From an uncultured Butyricicoccus sp. (GTDB lineage Bacteria; Bacillota; Clostridia; Oscillospirales; Butyricicoccaceae), in contig CAKTAV010000003.1 of NCBI GenBank assembly GCA_934532985.1, positions 124,001 to 188,000 of the forward strand: a stretch of DNA of 64,000 nucleotides. Direction: 5' to 3'. The notes below the pieces were generated by a model. The model was not told where the DNA came from. It saw only the letters and a list, made by a program, of their open reading frames with translations, and made no database searches. Shown piece after piece: positions 8,435 to 15,711 of this stretch (positions are counted from its first letter, which is position 1; the number at the start of each line of letters is the position of its first letter). The translations under genes were made by a program, and so were the position numbers.

Positions 8435-10215
8435 GCTATCGGTATACCGCAGCGGAGGAGCTGCGAGAGCTGCGGATCGAGCGGTTTGCCGGAGTGGATT
8501 TTTCCTCTGACCCGACGAAGGTAGACGAGAAGCGCTCGCCGGACGCGTGCAATATGATTGCGGACGAGGCGGGATTTCCGCGCAAGCGAACGGGGTATGT
8601 ATGCGAAGAAGAGATGGGAGGGCCGATTTACGGATTGCACCGGATGGACGATGAGCTGATTATTCATGCGGGAAGCAATTTGTACCGCCGGGTAAATGGG
8701 GAAACGACGTTTCTGTGCGCGGGAATGAACACGGCGCGGTCGCAGTCGTTTCGGATGAATGGAAAGCTGTGGATTTTGGACGGCAAAACGTACCGAATGT
8801 ATGACGGGACAGAGTGCATACCAGTACGGGAAAAGGCGTTTGTGCCGACCACGACGATTGGCGCACCGCCGACGGGAGGCGGAACCAGCTTAGAGGCGGT
8901 GAACCTGCTGACGCCATATCGGATCAATACGTTTGTGGGAGACGGCGTGACAAAGACGTTTCAGCTGGACACGACAAACTTTGATGCGGGCAGTATTTCC
9001 TGTGAGGGAATGACGGTACATGCGTTTAACCGTGCGAAGGGAACGGTGACGTTTACCGAAGCGCCGCCGGACGGCGAAGGACTGGCGAATGTGGTGATTC
9101 GGTTTGCCAAAACAGTGCCGGAATACGACGGGAAAATAGACCGATGCTGTATTTGCGGACTGTACGGCGGCTCCAACGACACGCGTGTGTTTGTGGCGGG
9201 AGACCCGCAGGAGCCGAACTGCGACTGGCAGTCCGGATTGTATGACCCGACGTATTTTCCGGACACGGGATATACCAAGGTCGGTGTGGATTCTACGGCG
9301 ATTATGGGCTATCTGCGGCAGTATGACAATCAAATTGTGCTGAAAGAGGATGGTCAGGACGCGAAGCAATATTTGCGGTCGTTTGCGCTGGATGAGAACA
9401 ATCGGGCGGCGTATTCTCTCAAGCAGGGGGCGGAGGCGGTGGGAGCGCTGAGCTCCTATGCGATGGGAGAGCTGGACGGTACGCCGCTGTATCTGTCGGC
9501 CGAGGGCGTGATGGGTGTGTTTGGCACAAATGTCAGTGAACAGCGCGTGATTTCCGGACTGTCGGAGCGGATCAACCGGAAGTTATTGAGAGAGGATGCG
9601 CTGAAGGATGCCGCTGCGTGTGTGTGGAAGGGACGATATTATCTGGCGGTGAATGGACACTGCTATGTAGCGGACGGACGGCAGCGGAGCAATGGCGTTC
9701 CGGAGTGGTATTATTGGGACAACATACCGGCGACGTGCTTTTTGGCGGAAGAGGATGCGCTGTGGTTTGGAACGGCGGAGGGACATGTGTGTCGATTTTG
9801 TGTGGAAACAGAGGAGAATGCGTATCTGGATGACGGAGCGGCAATTTGTGCGCAGTGGAGCACGCCACTGAGCGCGCTGGGAAATGGAAGCGAGACGAAG
9901 AATGTGCTGTCAATGGTGCCGGTGCTGATGCCGTTTGCACGGTCATCGGCAGAGGTGCTGTGGAGGACGGAGCGCGGGAGCGGGGAAGCGGAACACATTG
10001 AGATGACACAGTTTGGATTTTCCTCGCTGGATTTTTCACGGTTTACGTTTGCCACACAGTTTACAGCGATGCCGGTTCCGGTGCGGCGACGGCAGAGGCG
10101 CGCGTATCTGTTTCAGGGAACGATACGCAACGACAAGGCAAACGAAGCATTTGGCCTGCTGGGGCTGAGCATTCGGTACACAATGCGCGCACCGGTACGG
10201 CGGAAAGGAGGATGA
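8431..10215 (+). CDS. Phage tail hub/nozzle-like protein, probable beta-propeller
   Basis: A 594-residue protein rich in beta strands and repeated aromatic/Gly turns (GPIYGLHRMDDELIIHAGSN, GKLWILDGKTYRMYDG, GRYYLAVNGHCYVADG, ALWFGTAEGHVCRF), a pattern typical of beta-propellers. P22 gp10 and T7 gp12 nozzles are of similar kind. It starts with FAGVDFSSDPTKVDEKRSPDA-type sequence (broken here), common in phage proteins that begin a propeller. ATG 8431 overlaps the preceding stop (ATGA) and has GGAG upstream; the longer upstream frame is inside the previous gene. It would close the tail end of a short-tailed particle. Confidence 0.65.
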   Translation: MSYRYTAAEELRELRIERFAGVDFSSDPTKVDEKRSPDACNMIADEAGFPRKRTGYVCEEEMGGPIYGLHRMDDELIIHAGSNLYRRVNGETTFLCAGMNTARSQSFRMNGKLWILDGKTYRMYDGTECIPVREKAFVPTTTIGAPPTGGGTSLEAVNLLTPYRINTFVGDGVTKTFQLDTTNFDAGSISCEGMTVHAFNRAKGTVTFTEAPPDGEGLANVVIRFAKTVPEYDGKIDRCCICGLYGGSNDTRVFVAGDPQEPNCDWQSGLYDPTYFPDTGYTKVGVDSTAIMGYLRQYDNQIVLKEDGQDAKQYLRSFALDENNRAAYSLKQGAEAVGALSSYAMGELDGTPLYLSAEGVMGVFGTNVSEQRVISGLSERINRKLLREDALKDAAACVWKGRYYLAVNGHCYVADGRQRSNGVPEWYYWDNIPATCFLAEEDALWFGTAEGHVCRFCVETEENAYLDDGAAICAQWSTPLSALGNGSETKNVLSMVPVLMPFARSSAEVLWRTERGSGEAEHIEMTQFGFSSLDFSRFTFATQFTAMPVPVRRRQRRAYLFQGTIRNDKANEAFGLLGLSIRYTMRAPVRRKGG

Positions 10216-10218
10216 GAG

Positions 10219-10815
10219 ATGGCGAAAAGCATTGGATCGCTGTACCGCTCGGTGGAGCGGGCGCAGAAGAAGCAGTATGACTATGCGAAGCAACAGAGCC
10301 GCATCCAGCGCAATAGCGCGATAAATGAGGCAGAGACGGAGTATCGCGCGAATGTGACGGCGGCACAGAATCGGGCACGCGTGACGGCGCTTGGCAACGA
10401 GGAAAAACTGGCGGCGGCAGGACGGAATTTTGGCTCGGCCTATGATCAGGCGACGAGCGGATACACAGAGACATCGCGTGTGGCGCAGGACAACAATCTG
10501 CGCAGCAACATGACACGGCTGGCAACGGTGAAATCACAGGCGGTAGCAAATGCGCGCAGCCAATATGCTAGCGAGGTGGCAGCGGCGGCACAGAAACGCT
10601 ATGCGGCGCTGAGCAACACGCGATTGCAGCGGGCGAAGGTGACGATGAATTACCGCCAGCAGAGGTACCAGAATGCGCTGAACCGCTGGAAAACATATGG
10701 ATATGTGCTTCCGGCGGATGCAAAGGTATTGGGGGTACGGGCCGGAACGAGGACAGCGGATCGGGCATATCGCGAGGCAAAGCTCGCGATTGACCGAATT
10801 AAGGCGCTGAAGTGA
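10219..10815 (+). CDS. Coiled-coil phage protein, possible ejection/internal protein
   Basis: A 198-residue, very Ala/Gln/Arg/Asn-rich, long-helix protein with almost no hydrophobic core (AKQQSRIQRNSAINEAETEY, AQNRARVTALGNEE, VAAAAQKRYAALSNTRLQRA). It follows the nozzle-like gene by 3 bp with AAAGGAGG upstream of its ATG and is the last gene of the cassette before a strong terminator. Similar alanine-rich helical proteins act as internal or ejection proteins in podoviruses. Function is inferred from composition and order only. Confidence 0.55.
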   Translation: MAKSIGSLYRSVERAQKKQYDYAKQQSRIQRNSAINEAETEYRANVTAAQNRARVTALGNEEKLAAAGRNFGSAYDQATSGYTETSRVAQDNNLRSNMTRLATVKSQAVANARSQYASEVAAAAQKRYAALSNTRLQRAKVTMNYRQQRYQNALNRWKTYGYVLPADAKVLGVRAGTRTADRAYREAKLAIDRIKALK

Positions 10816-10829
10816 AGAGAGTATGAGAA

Positions 10830-10866
10830 AAGGGTCTGTTGCATTTTATGTTGCAACAGACCCTTC
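10830..10866 (+). terminator. Terminator of the phage cassette (repeat-type GGGTCTGTTGC hairpin)
   Basis: A 14-bp perfect stem, AAGGGTCTGTTGCA (10830-10843) with TGCAACAGACCCTT (10852-10865). The same hairpin sequence occurs at 31804 and 43141, and a variant at 27705, so it is part of the dispersed repeat family. Confidence 0.9.
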
Positions 10867-11009
10867 ACTTTTTGGCTCTATTTGTTTGATTGTGTTACTT
10901 TTGTTAGTAACCGTCTATCCACGGAGTAAATCTTACATATATCGCGAGGCAAGCCGAAATTTCGGCGTGGCGATGCAGCAAAGTGCGTCGCAGCGACGGG
11001 AGTGGGCGG
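10867..11009. repeat. Dispersed intergenic repeat, copy 2
   Basis: Short version of the repeat: GGCTCTATTTG block, GTAACCGTCTATCCACGGAG (compare 28036-28055), TAAATCTTACATATATCGCG (compare 500-520 and 28336), and a GTCGCAGCGACGGG end resembling 28165-28180. It abuts the stop codon of the convergent antiporter gene. Confidence 0.65.
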
Positions 11010-12185
11010 TTACGCTCGTTTTTTTGTCATAACGAGCTTGAGCAAAATCGGTGTGATGAGTGTCGTGACGATGACGACGAGGATGACTGGGGCGAACATT
11101 GCGCCGGAAACCAGGCCGGAGGCTGCGCCCTTCTGGGCGACAATAAGTGCGACTTCGCCGCGGGAGACCATGCCGACGCCGATGGACAGGGCGTCGTGAT
11201 TTGAGAAGCGGCAGAGCTTTGCGCCCAGACCACAGCCGATGATTTTAGACAGAATCGCGACAAGAAGCAGCAGAATGCTGAACACCAGCAGCGCAGGCGT
11301 CATGCCGTGCAAATCGGTTTTGATGCCGATGCTGGCAAAAAAGATCGGGCTGAAAAACATGTACGAGATAATACTGACGCGGCGGCTGGCATACTCCCGA
11401 ACGTGCGGCAGATTGCACAGCAACAGGCCGGCAAAGTATGCGCCGGTGATGTCCGCGACGTTGAAGAAGCGTTCCGCGCAGAAGGAAAGAATCAAGCAGA
11501 ACGACAGCGCATAAATGGCGACACGGCGATGCATTTTATCCGCGTAGCGGCGGTTGAGCACCGCAAAGAGGCGGTATACGATAAAACCGATGACACCGAC
11601 AAAAACAAAAAATAAGACAATTTTCAGCAGGACAAGCAGAACGTTCACACCCTGATTGACAAAGCTGGAAATGACAGTGAGGACGATGATGCCCAGGATA
11701 TCGTCAATGACGGCGGCACCCATGATGGCGGTGCCGATTTTGCCTTGTAAGCGTCCCAGCTCACGCAATGTCTCCACCGTGATGCTGACTGAGGTGGCGG
11801 TCAGGATGACGCCGATAAAAAGGGCGCGCAGTAAATACAGCGAATCTTCTGCGTTTGGAAAATACAGCATATATAATGCCGTGCCGCCGACAAGCGGAAC
11901 GAGAATACCGAGAACGGCAATAATCAGTGCGGCGCGGCCGGTGTTTTTGAGTTCCTTGAGGTCGGTGGTCAGACCGGCATCAAACATCAGCATGATGACG
12001 CCGAGTTCCGACAGGACGACAACCAAATCGGTTTCCTGAATAACATCCAAAACGGAGGGGCCGAGGATCAGACCGGCGACAAGGGCGCCGACAACCTGCG
12101 GCATACTGATTTTGCCGGAGACCAGACCGAGAACTTTGGTGGAAAGCAGGATGATGGCGATGATGAGCAGAAAACTGTAGTCCAT
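11010..12185 (-). CDS. Cation/proton antiporter (CPA2, NapA/KefB-type)
   Basis: A 391-residue integral membrane protein with about 12 hydrophobic segments, the normal length for the membrane domain of CPA2 antiporters; there is no C-terminal TrkA domain. Ion-binding residues D161-D162 sit in MGAAVIDDILG, and the unwound-helix region ILTATSVSITVETLRELG (129-146) matches the family. It exchanges Na+ or K+ for H+ across the plasma membrane. GGAGG lies 9 nt before the ATG. It is monocistronic, with its own promoter and a structured leader of roughly 115 nt. Confidence 0.92.
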   Translation of the reverse strand: MDYSFLLIIAIILLSTKVLGLVSGKISMPQVVGALVAGLILGPSVLDVIQETDLVVVLSELGVIMLMFDAGLTTDLKELKNTGRAALIIAVLGILVPLVGGTALYMLYFPNAEDSLYLLRALFIGVILTATSVSITVETLRELGRLQGKIGTAIMGAAVIDDILGIIVLTVISSFVNQGVNVLLVLLKIVLFFVFVGVIGFIVYRLFAVLNRRYADKMHRRVAIYALSFCLILSFCAERFFNVADITGAYFAGLLLCNLPHVREYASRRVSIISYMFFSPIFFASIGIKTDLHGMTPALLVFSILLLLVAILSKIIGCGLGAKLCRFSNHDALSIGVGMVSRGEVALIVAQKGAASGLVSGAMFAPVILVVIVTTLITPILLKLVMTKKRA

Positions 12186-12211
12186 GAGAGAATAACCTCC
12201 AATCTTTTCAA

Positions 12212-12251
12212 GGGAAATGCGCGGTGCGCAAAAAGAAACCGTGGATTTCCC
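12212..12251 (-). other. Hairpin in the antiporter 5' leader
   Basis: GGGAAAT (12212-12218) pairs with ATTTCCC (12245-12251), and TGCGC-ggt-GCGCA (12218-12230) forms an inner hairpin. The structure lies between the promoter (12308-12336) and the gene. It does not match a riboswitch class I can name; cation-antiporter leaders in related bacteria are often regulated. Confidence 0.4.
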
Positions 12252-12307
12252 TGTTCACCAAAGGGATTGCCAGGCCTTGCGTTAAAAAATGCTAAGTACT
12301 ATCGTTG

Positions 12308-12336
12308 ATTATACACGAGTTCTCTGTAAAAGACAA
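12308..12336 (-). promoter_or_regulatory. Promoter of the antiporter gene
   Basis: On the minus strand TTGTCT (12336-12331), 17-bp spacer, TATAAT (12313-12308). The rest of 12337-12458 is A-rich intergenic DNA in which nothing else was recognised. Confidence 0.75.
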
Positions 12337-12458
12337 AGGAAAAAAGAGACAATATGACAAAAAAGAAACGGATGTTGAAAAAACGAGACAGTCGAGATAG
12401 GAAAAAAATAAATTTTTGGAAGGAGAGGGATATAAAAGAAGAGAAAAGCGGACAAAAT

Positions 12459-12490
12459 GAAAAAGACCCGATGAAACATCATCGAGTCTT
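12459..12490 (-). terminator. Terminator of the ferredoxin gene
   Basis: On the minus strand AAGACTCGATGA pairs with TCATCGGGTCTT and is followed by TTTTC. It lies 30 bp after the ferredoxin stop. Confidence 0.85.
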
Positions 12491-12520
12491 CTCATGTACA
12501 TTCATACTATTGTTGTGCAA

Positions 12521-12691
12521 TTAAGCCTGTGCAATAGCGCCAACCGGACATGCGCCGGAGCAAGCACCACAATCGAGACATGCGCCCTCGTCAATTACGT
12601 AAGCAGCATCGCCCTGAGAAATAGCACCAACCGGGCACTCTGCAACGCAGGAACCGCAGCTGATGCAAGCATCGCTGATCTGATAAGCCAT
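12521..12691 (-). CDS. 2[4Fe-4S] ferredoxin
   Basis: A 56-residue clostridial-type ferredoxin, a soluble low-potential electron carrier. Two cluster motifs are complete: CISCGSCVAECPVG and CLDCGACSGACPVG (CxxCxxCxxxCP twice). ATG 12691 is the start because AGGAGGTG lies 8 nt upstream; a longer open frame to 12739 runs through the promoter region. It is monocistronic with its own promoter and terminator, so it probably serves many partners (hydrogenase, oxidoreductases). Confidence 0.96.
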   Translation of the reverse strand: MAYQISDACISCGSCVAECPVGAISQGDAAYVIDEGACLDCGACSGACPVGAIAQA

Positions 12692-12722
12692 TGGTTTGCA
12701 CCTCCTGTAATGATTTGAATCT

Positions 12723-12750
12723 ATTGTATCACAAATCAAAAAAAAAACAA
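12723..12750 (-). promoter_or_regulatory. Promoter of the ferredoxin gene
   Basis: Minus strand TTGTTT (12750-12745), a 16-bp T-rich spacer, TACAAT (12728-12723). Transcription would start about 25 bp before the ribosome site. Confidence 0.7.
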
Positions 12751-12854
12751 CCTTATTTTTCGAAATTATCAGAAAAATCCAAATGGAGTGTAAAGCAAGT
12801 AAAATGGGAAAAGAATGAGTTATAGCTAACTTTTTGGAGGCGAGAAGGGGTATT

Positions 12855-15047
12855 ATGGACTACGGAAAACAGCTGGATAAACAGGCGTTTCGTGCGCTGA
12901 GAGATGCGCAGAAAACAGCGGGCAAACTGGGACGAAATTTGATTGGAACCGAGCATTTGCTGCTGGGAATGGCCTATCAGAGACATAGTTCTTCCGGCCG
13001 CATTCTGCATGCTGCAGGGGTATCCGGAAGAAGGCTGAAGCGGCGGCTAACTGCACGGTATGGATGGCGCCTATTTGGAGCGAAACCGGACCGTGCGAGC
13101 ATGCATTTGAAGATGGTGTTGGAGCAGGCACGACAGGACTCGGATGGCGCTGTGAGTACGGAACGGCTGCTTGCCGCCATTTTGGAGTGCCGCGGATGTG
13201 AGGCGCGGCGGCTGATGGAAGAGATGGAGACAGACATGACGGCGCTGGAACGACTGACGGGAATTAAGACTCTGCCGGAGCGGCGGCCGCGCATGGCGGC
13301 GGGGCGCGGCGGAACGTCAACGTTGGACAAATATGCCGCCGACTTGACAGAAAAGGCGCGGGAGGGAAAACTCGATCCGGTGATCGGACGGGAGGAAGAG
13401 GTGCTGCGTGTGCTTACGATTCTCTGCCGACGGACAAAGAACAATCCGGTACTGCTGGGAGATCCCGGTGTGGGAAAGACGGCGATTGCAGAGGCGTTGG
13501 CGCAGGCAATTGCAGATGGCGCCGTGCCGGAAGAGCTGCGCGGAGCGCGGATACTGGCGCTGGACATGGCAAGCATGATATCCGGGACGAAGTACCGCGG
13601 CGAGTTTGAAGAGCGTATGCGGAATATCGTGAAGGAGCTGAAGGCCAATGAACACATCATCGTCTTTATTGATGAGGTGCACACGCTGGTGGGTGCGGGC
13701 GCGGCGGAGGGCGCGATTGACGCGGCAAATCTACTCAAGCCGGCGCTGGCGCGCGGCGAAATTCGCCTGATTGGCACCACGACAATGGAGGAATATCATA
13801 AGACGATTGAAAAGGATGCGGCACTGGATCGACGTTTTCAGCGGGTGGATGTGCGGGAACCAGACGCCGAAACGGCAGAGCGGATTTTACAGGGTATTGC
13901 GCCGCGGTATGAGAAGCACCATCATGTACAGATGGCACCTGGAGTACTGCATGAGGCGGTGCAGCTTTCGGTTCGCGTCAGTCCGGAGCGTTTTTTGCCG
14001 GACAAGGCGATTGACCTGATGGACGAAGCGTGTGCGGCAGTGCACTTGCAGGGACGCACGGTCGTACTGCTGGAGGACATCAAGCAGACGGCGCAGCGAA
14101 GCCGCGGCATCGGGCTGCCGGGACGAGAGGAGTTTGGAAAACTGAACCGACTGGAACAGGAGCTGAGTCAACGCGTGATCGGACAGGCGGACGCCGTCGG
14201 GCGCATTTGTCGCGCGATACGGCGTGGCGAATCCGGTTTGCGCGCACAGACGCGGCCGCGGGCGGCGCTGCTGCTGACCGGCCCGACGGGCGTAGGAAAG
14301 ACCTCGGTGTGCGGCGCACTGGCGTCCTTATTATTTGGACGGGACAGTCTGATTCGCATTGATATGACGGAATTCCAGCAGCCGCATGATCTGTCACGTC
14401 TGTTGGGTGCGCCTCCCGGATACAAGGGCTATGGAGAGGGCGGACAGCTGACGGAAAAGATTCGCCGCCATCCGCGCTCGGTGGTGCTGTTTGATGAGGT
14501 GGAGAAGGCACACCCGGATGTACTGCGCGTGCTGCTGCGTCTGCTGGAGGACGGACGACTGACGGATGCGGAGGGACGCAGTGCGGACTTTCGCCATGCA
14601 GTCATTATTCTGACGGCAAATCTCGGTGACGGGATCTCACGCACGCGGGAAGTGGGCTTTTCCAGCCGTGATACCCGAGAGGAGCGGACGACACAGGAGG
14701 TGCAGCGGGTTCTGAGCACCGAGTTGACCGCGCGTCTGGATGACATTATTCCGTTTGTGGCACTGCGCAAGCAGGACTGTGCACAGATTGCAGATCAGGA
14801 GCTGAAAACGCTGGCGCAGCGGTGTGAGCTGTGCGGCGTAGCGCTGCAATGGGATGAGGCAGTGCGGGAGCGACTGGGCATTGTGGACAGTCGGCGTGGG
14901 GCGCGTGCTGTGCGCGATGAGGTCGCCAAGCAGGTAGCTGACCCATTGGCGGCGATTTTGCTCAGCGAGCAGCCGACGGACGCAGTGGAGCTGCGAATGA
15001 AGGGTGGAATACTGCACCTGATACGAAAAACGGCACAGAAAGTATAA
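12855..15047 (+). CDS. ClpA/ClpC-type AAA+ unfoldase without M domain
   Basis: A 730-residue ATP-dependent protein unfoldase. Order: N-domain (about 1-140, two Clp_N repeats with GTEHLLLGMA and STERLLAAIL), AAA1 with GDPGVGKT (202-209) and VFIDEVHTLVGAG, AAA2 with GPTGVGKT (476-483) and VLFDEVEKAHPD. A VGF tripeptide in the AAA2 loop (REVGFSSRD) fits ClpP docking. The coiled-coil middle domain that ClpC and ClpB carry after AAA1 is absent, giving a ClpA-like layout. ATG 12855 follows AAGGGG; a TTG frame to 12834 lacks spacing for a site. No CtsR-type heptad (GGTCAAA) was seen upstream. Confidence 0.9.
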   Translation: MDYGKQLDKQAFRALRDAQKTAGKLGRNLIGTEHLLLGMAYQRHSSSGRILHAAGVSGRRLKRRLTARYGWRLFGAKPDRASMHLKMVLEQARQDSDGAVSTERLLAAILECRGCEARRLMEEMETDMTALERLTGIKTLPERRPRMAAGRGGTSTLDKYAADLTEKAREGKLDPVIGREEEVLRVLTILCRRTKNNPVLLGDPGVGKTAIAEALAQAIADGAVPEELRGARILALDMASMISGTKYRGEFEERMRNIVKELKANEHIIVFIDEVHTLVGAGAAEGAIDAANLLKPALARGEIRLIGTTTMEEYHKTIEKDAALDRRFQRVDVREPDAETAERILQGIAPRYEKHHHVQMAPGVLHEAVQLSVRVSPERFLPDKAIDLMDEACAAVHLQGRTVVLLEDIKQTAQRSRGIGLPGREEFGKLNRLEQELSQRVIGQADAVGRICRAIRRGESGLRAQTRPRAALLLTGPTGVGKTSVCGALASLLFGRDSLIRIDMTEFQQPHDLSRLLGAPPGYKGYGEGGQLTEKIRRHPRSVVLFDEVEKAHPDVLRVLLRLLEDGRLTDAEGRSADFRHAVIILTANLGDGISRTREVGFSSRDTREERTTQEVQRVLSTELTARLDDIIPFVALRKQDCAQIADQELKTLAQRCELCGVALQWDEAVRERLGIVDSRRGARAVRDEVAKQVADPLAAILLSEQPTDAVELRMKGGILHLIRKTAQKV

Positions 15048-15052
15048 AAAAG

Positions 15053-15085
15053 AAAGAGAGACGATGCACCATCGTCTCTCTTTTG
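15053..15085 (+). terminator. Terminator after the Clp gene
   Basis: A 14-bp stem, AAAGAGAGACGATG (15053-15066) with CATCGTCTCTCTTT (15070-15083), with flanking A and T runs, usable in both directions. From here to 15375 (290 bp) I see no gene. Confidence 0.9.
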
Positions 15086-15375
15086 ATAGGAAATAGGGAA
15101 GAACTCGCTTCAAATAAATGAAGGTTGTTGTTGTACTGCTAAGTTAAAAAATGTAAAAATAAACGCGTATACTTAAGGGGATAGATCATCCCTGCGTTCT
15201 CACTAGGTTGTCTATATTGTAGTCGCGATGAAGGAAAATGTGTGTGCTGATCCTCAGGTATTTTTAGCAAATGAAATAAACTGTCGAGGAGTGGGGAAAG
15301 ATGGGAGAAAGGGAGGCTCGGCAGCTTGATGAGAAAAAATCGGATTTTCGGGAGAAAATACAGGCGGGTTTGCCG

Positions 15376-15405
15376 TTGACAAATCTAATTCTTCTGTTGT
15401 ATGAT
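15376..15405 (+). promoter_or_regulatory. Promoter of the thrS leader
   Basis: Consensus TTGACA (15376-15381), 18-bp spacer, TATGAT (15400-15405). The start point would be near 15412. Confidence 0.85.
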
Positions 15406-15411
15406 TAACAC

Positions 15412-15690
15412 AATATCAAAAAGGCAGTGATGGGAATCCTTTGGATGCGCATTCTTGCAGCAGAGAGCGGGCGACGCGGCTGAAATCGTCCGCGGCAGGA
15501 GCAGACAAAGTACCGATCCCGGAGCTTCGCGGAGGAACTGACAGTATTTCGCGACGGGTCATTCACGTTACGAATTCCGAGCGGCCGTGGTTTCCTGATA
15601 GCAGAGGAGACCGGCAAGCAGGGTGGAACCGTGGGAACTGATGCTCTCACCCCTGAAGTAACATTCTGGGGTGAGAGCTTTTTTCACCCC
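15412..15690 (+). promoter_or_regulatory. T-box leader controlling thrS
   Basis: A tRNA-sensing T-box riboswitch. The T-box core AGGGTGGAACCGTG is at 15620-15633. A terminator follows: GCTCTCACCCC (15643-15653) with GGGGTGAGAGC (15668-15678) and a T6 run. Stem I has the usual AGAGAGC element near 15460 and a GGAGC near 15520; between them ACC (15512-15514) is the candidate specifier, a threonine codon, in agreement with the gene downstream. Uncharged tRNA-Thr should favour the antiterminator and read-through. Confidence 0.93.
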
Positions 15691-15711
15691 TGCGAGAAAG
15701 GAAGTAGTTTT

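Noticed and set aside
12186..12310. Possible riboswitch ahead of the antiporter gene
   Set aside because: Hairpins are present, but no known Na+, Li+ or c-di-AMP riboswitch consensus could be matched by eye.
15301..15408. 35-residue open frame (starts MGEREARQLDEKK) with GGAG upstream, before the thrS leader
   Set aside because: It runs through the thrS -35/-10 promoter, has no terminator and no family resemblance; chance frame is more likely.
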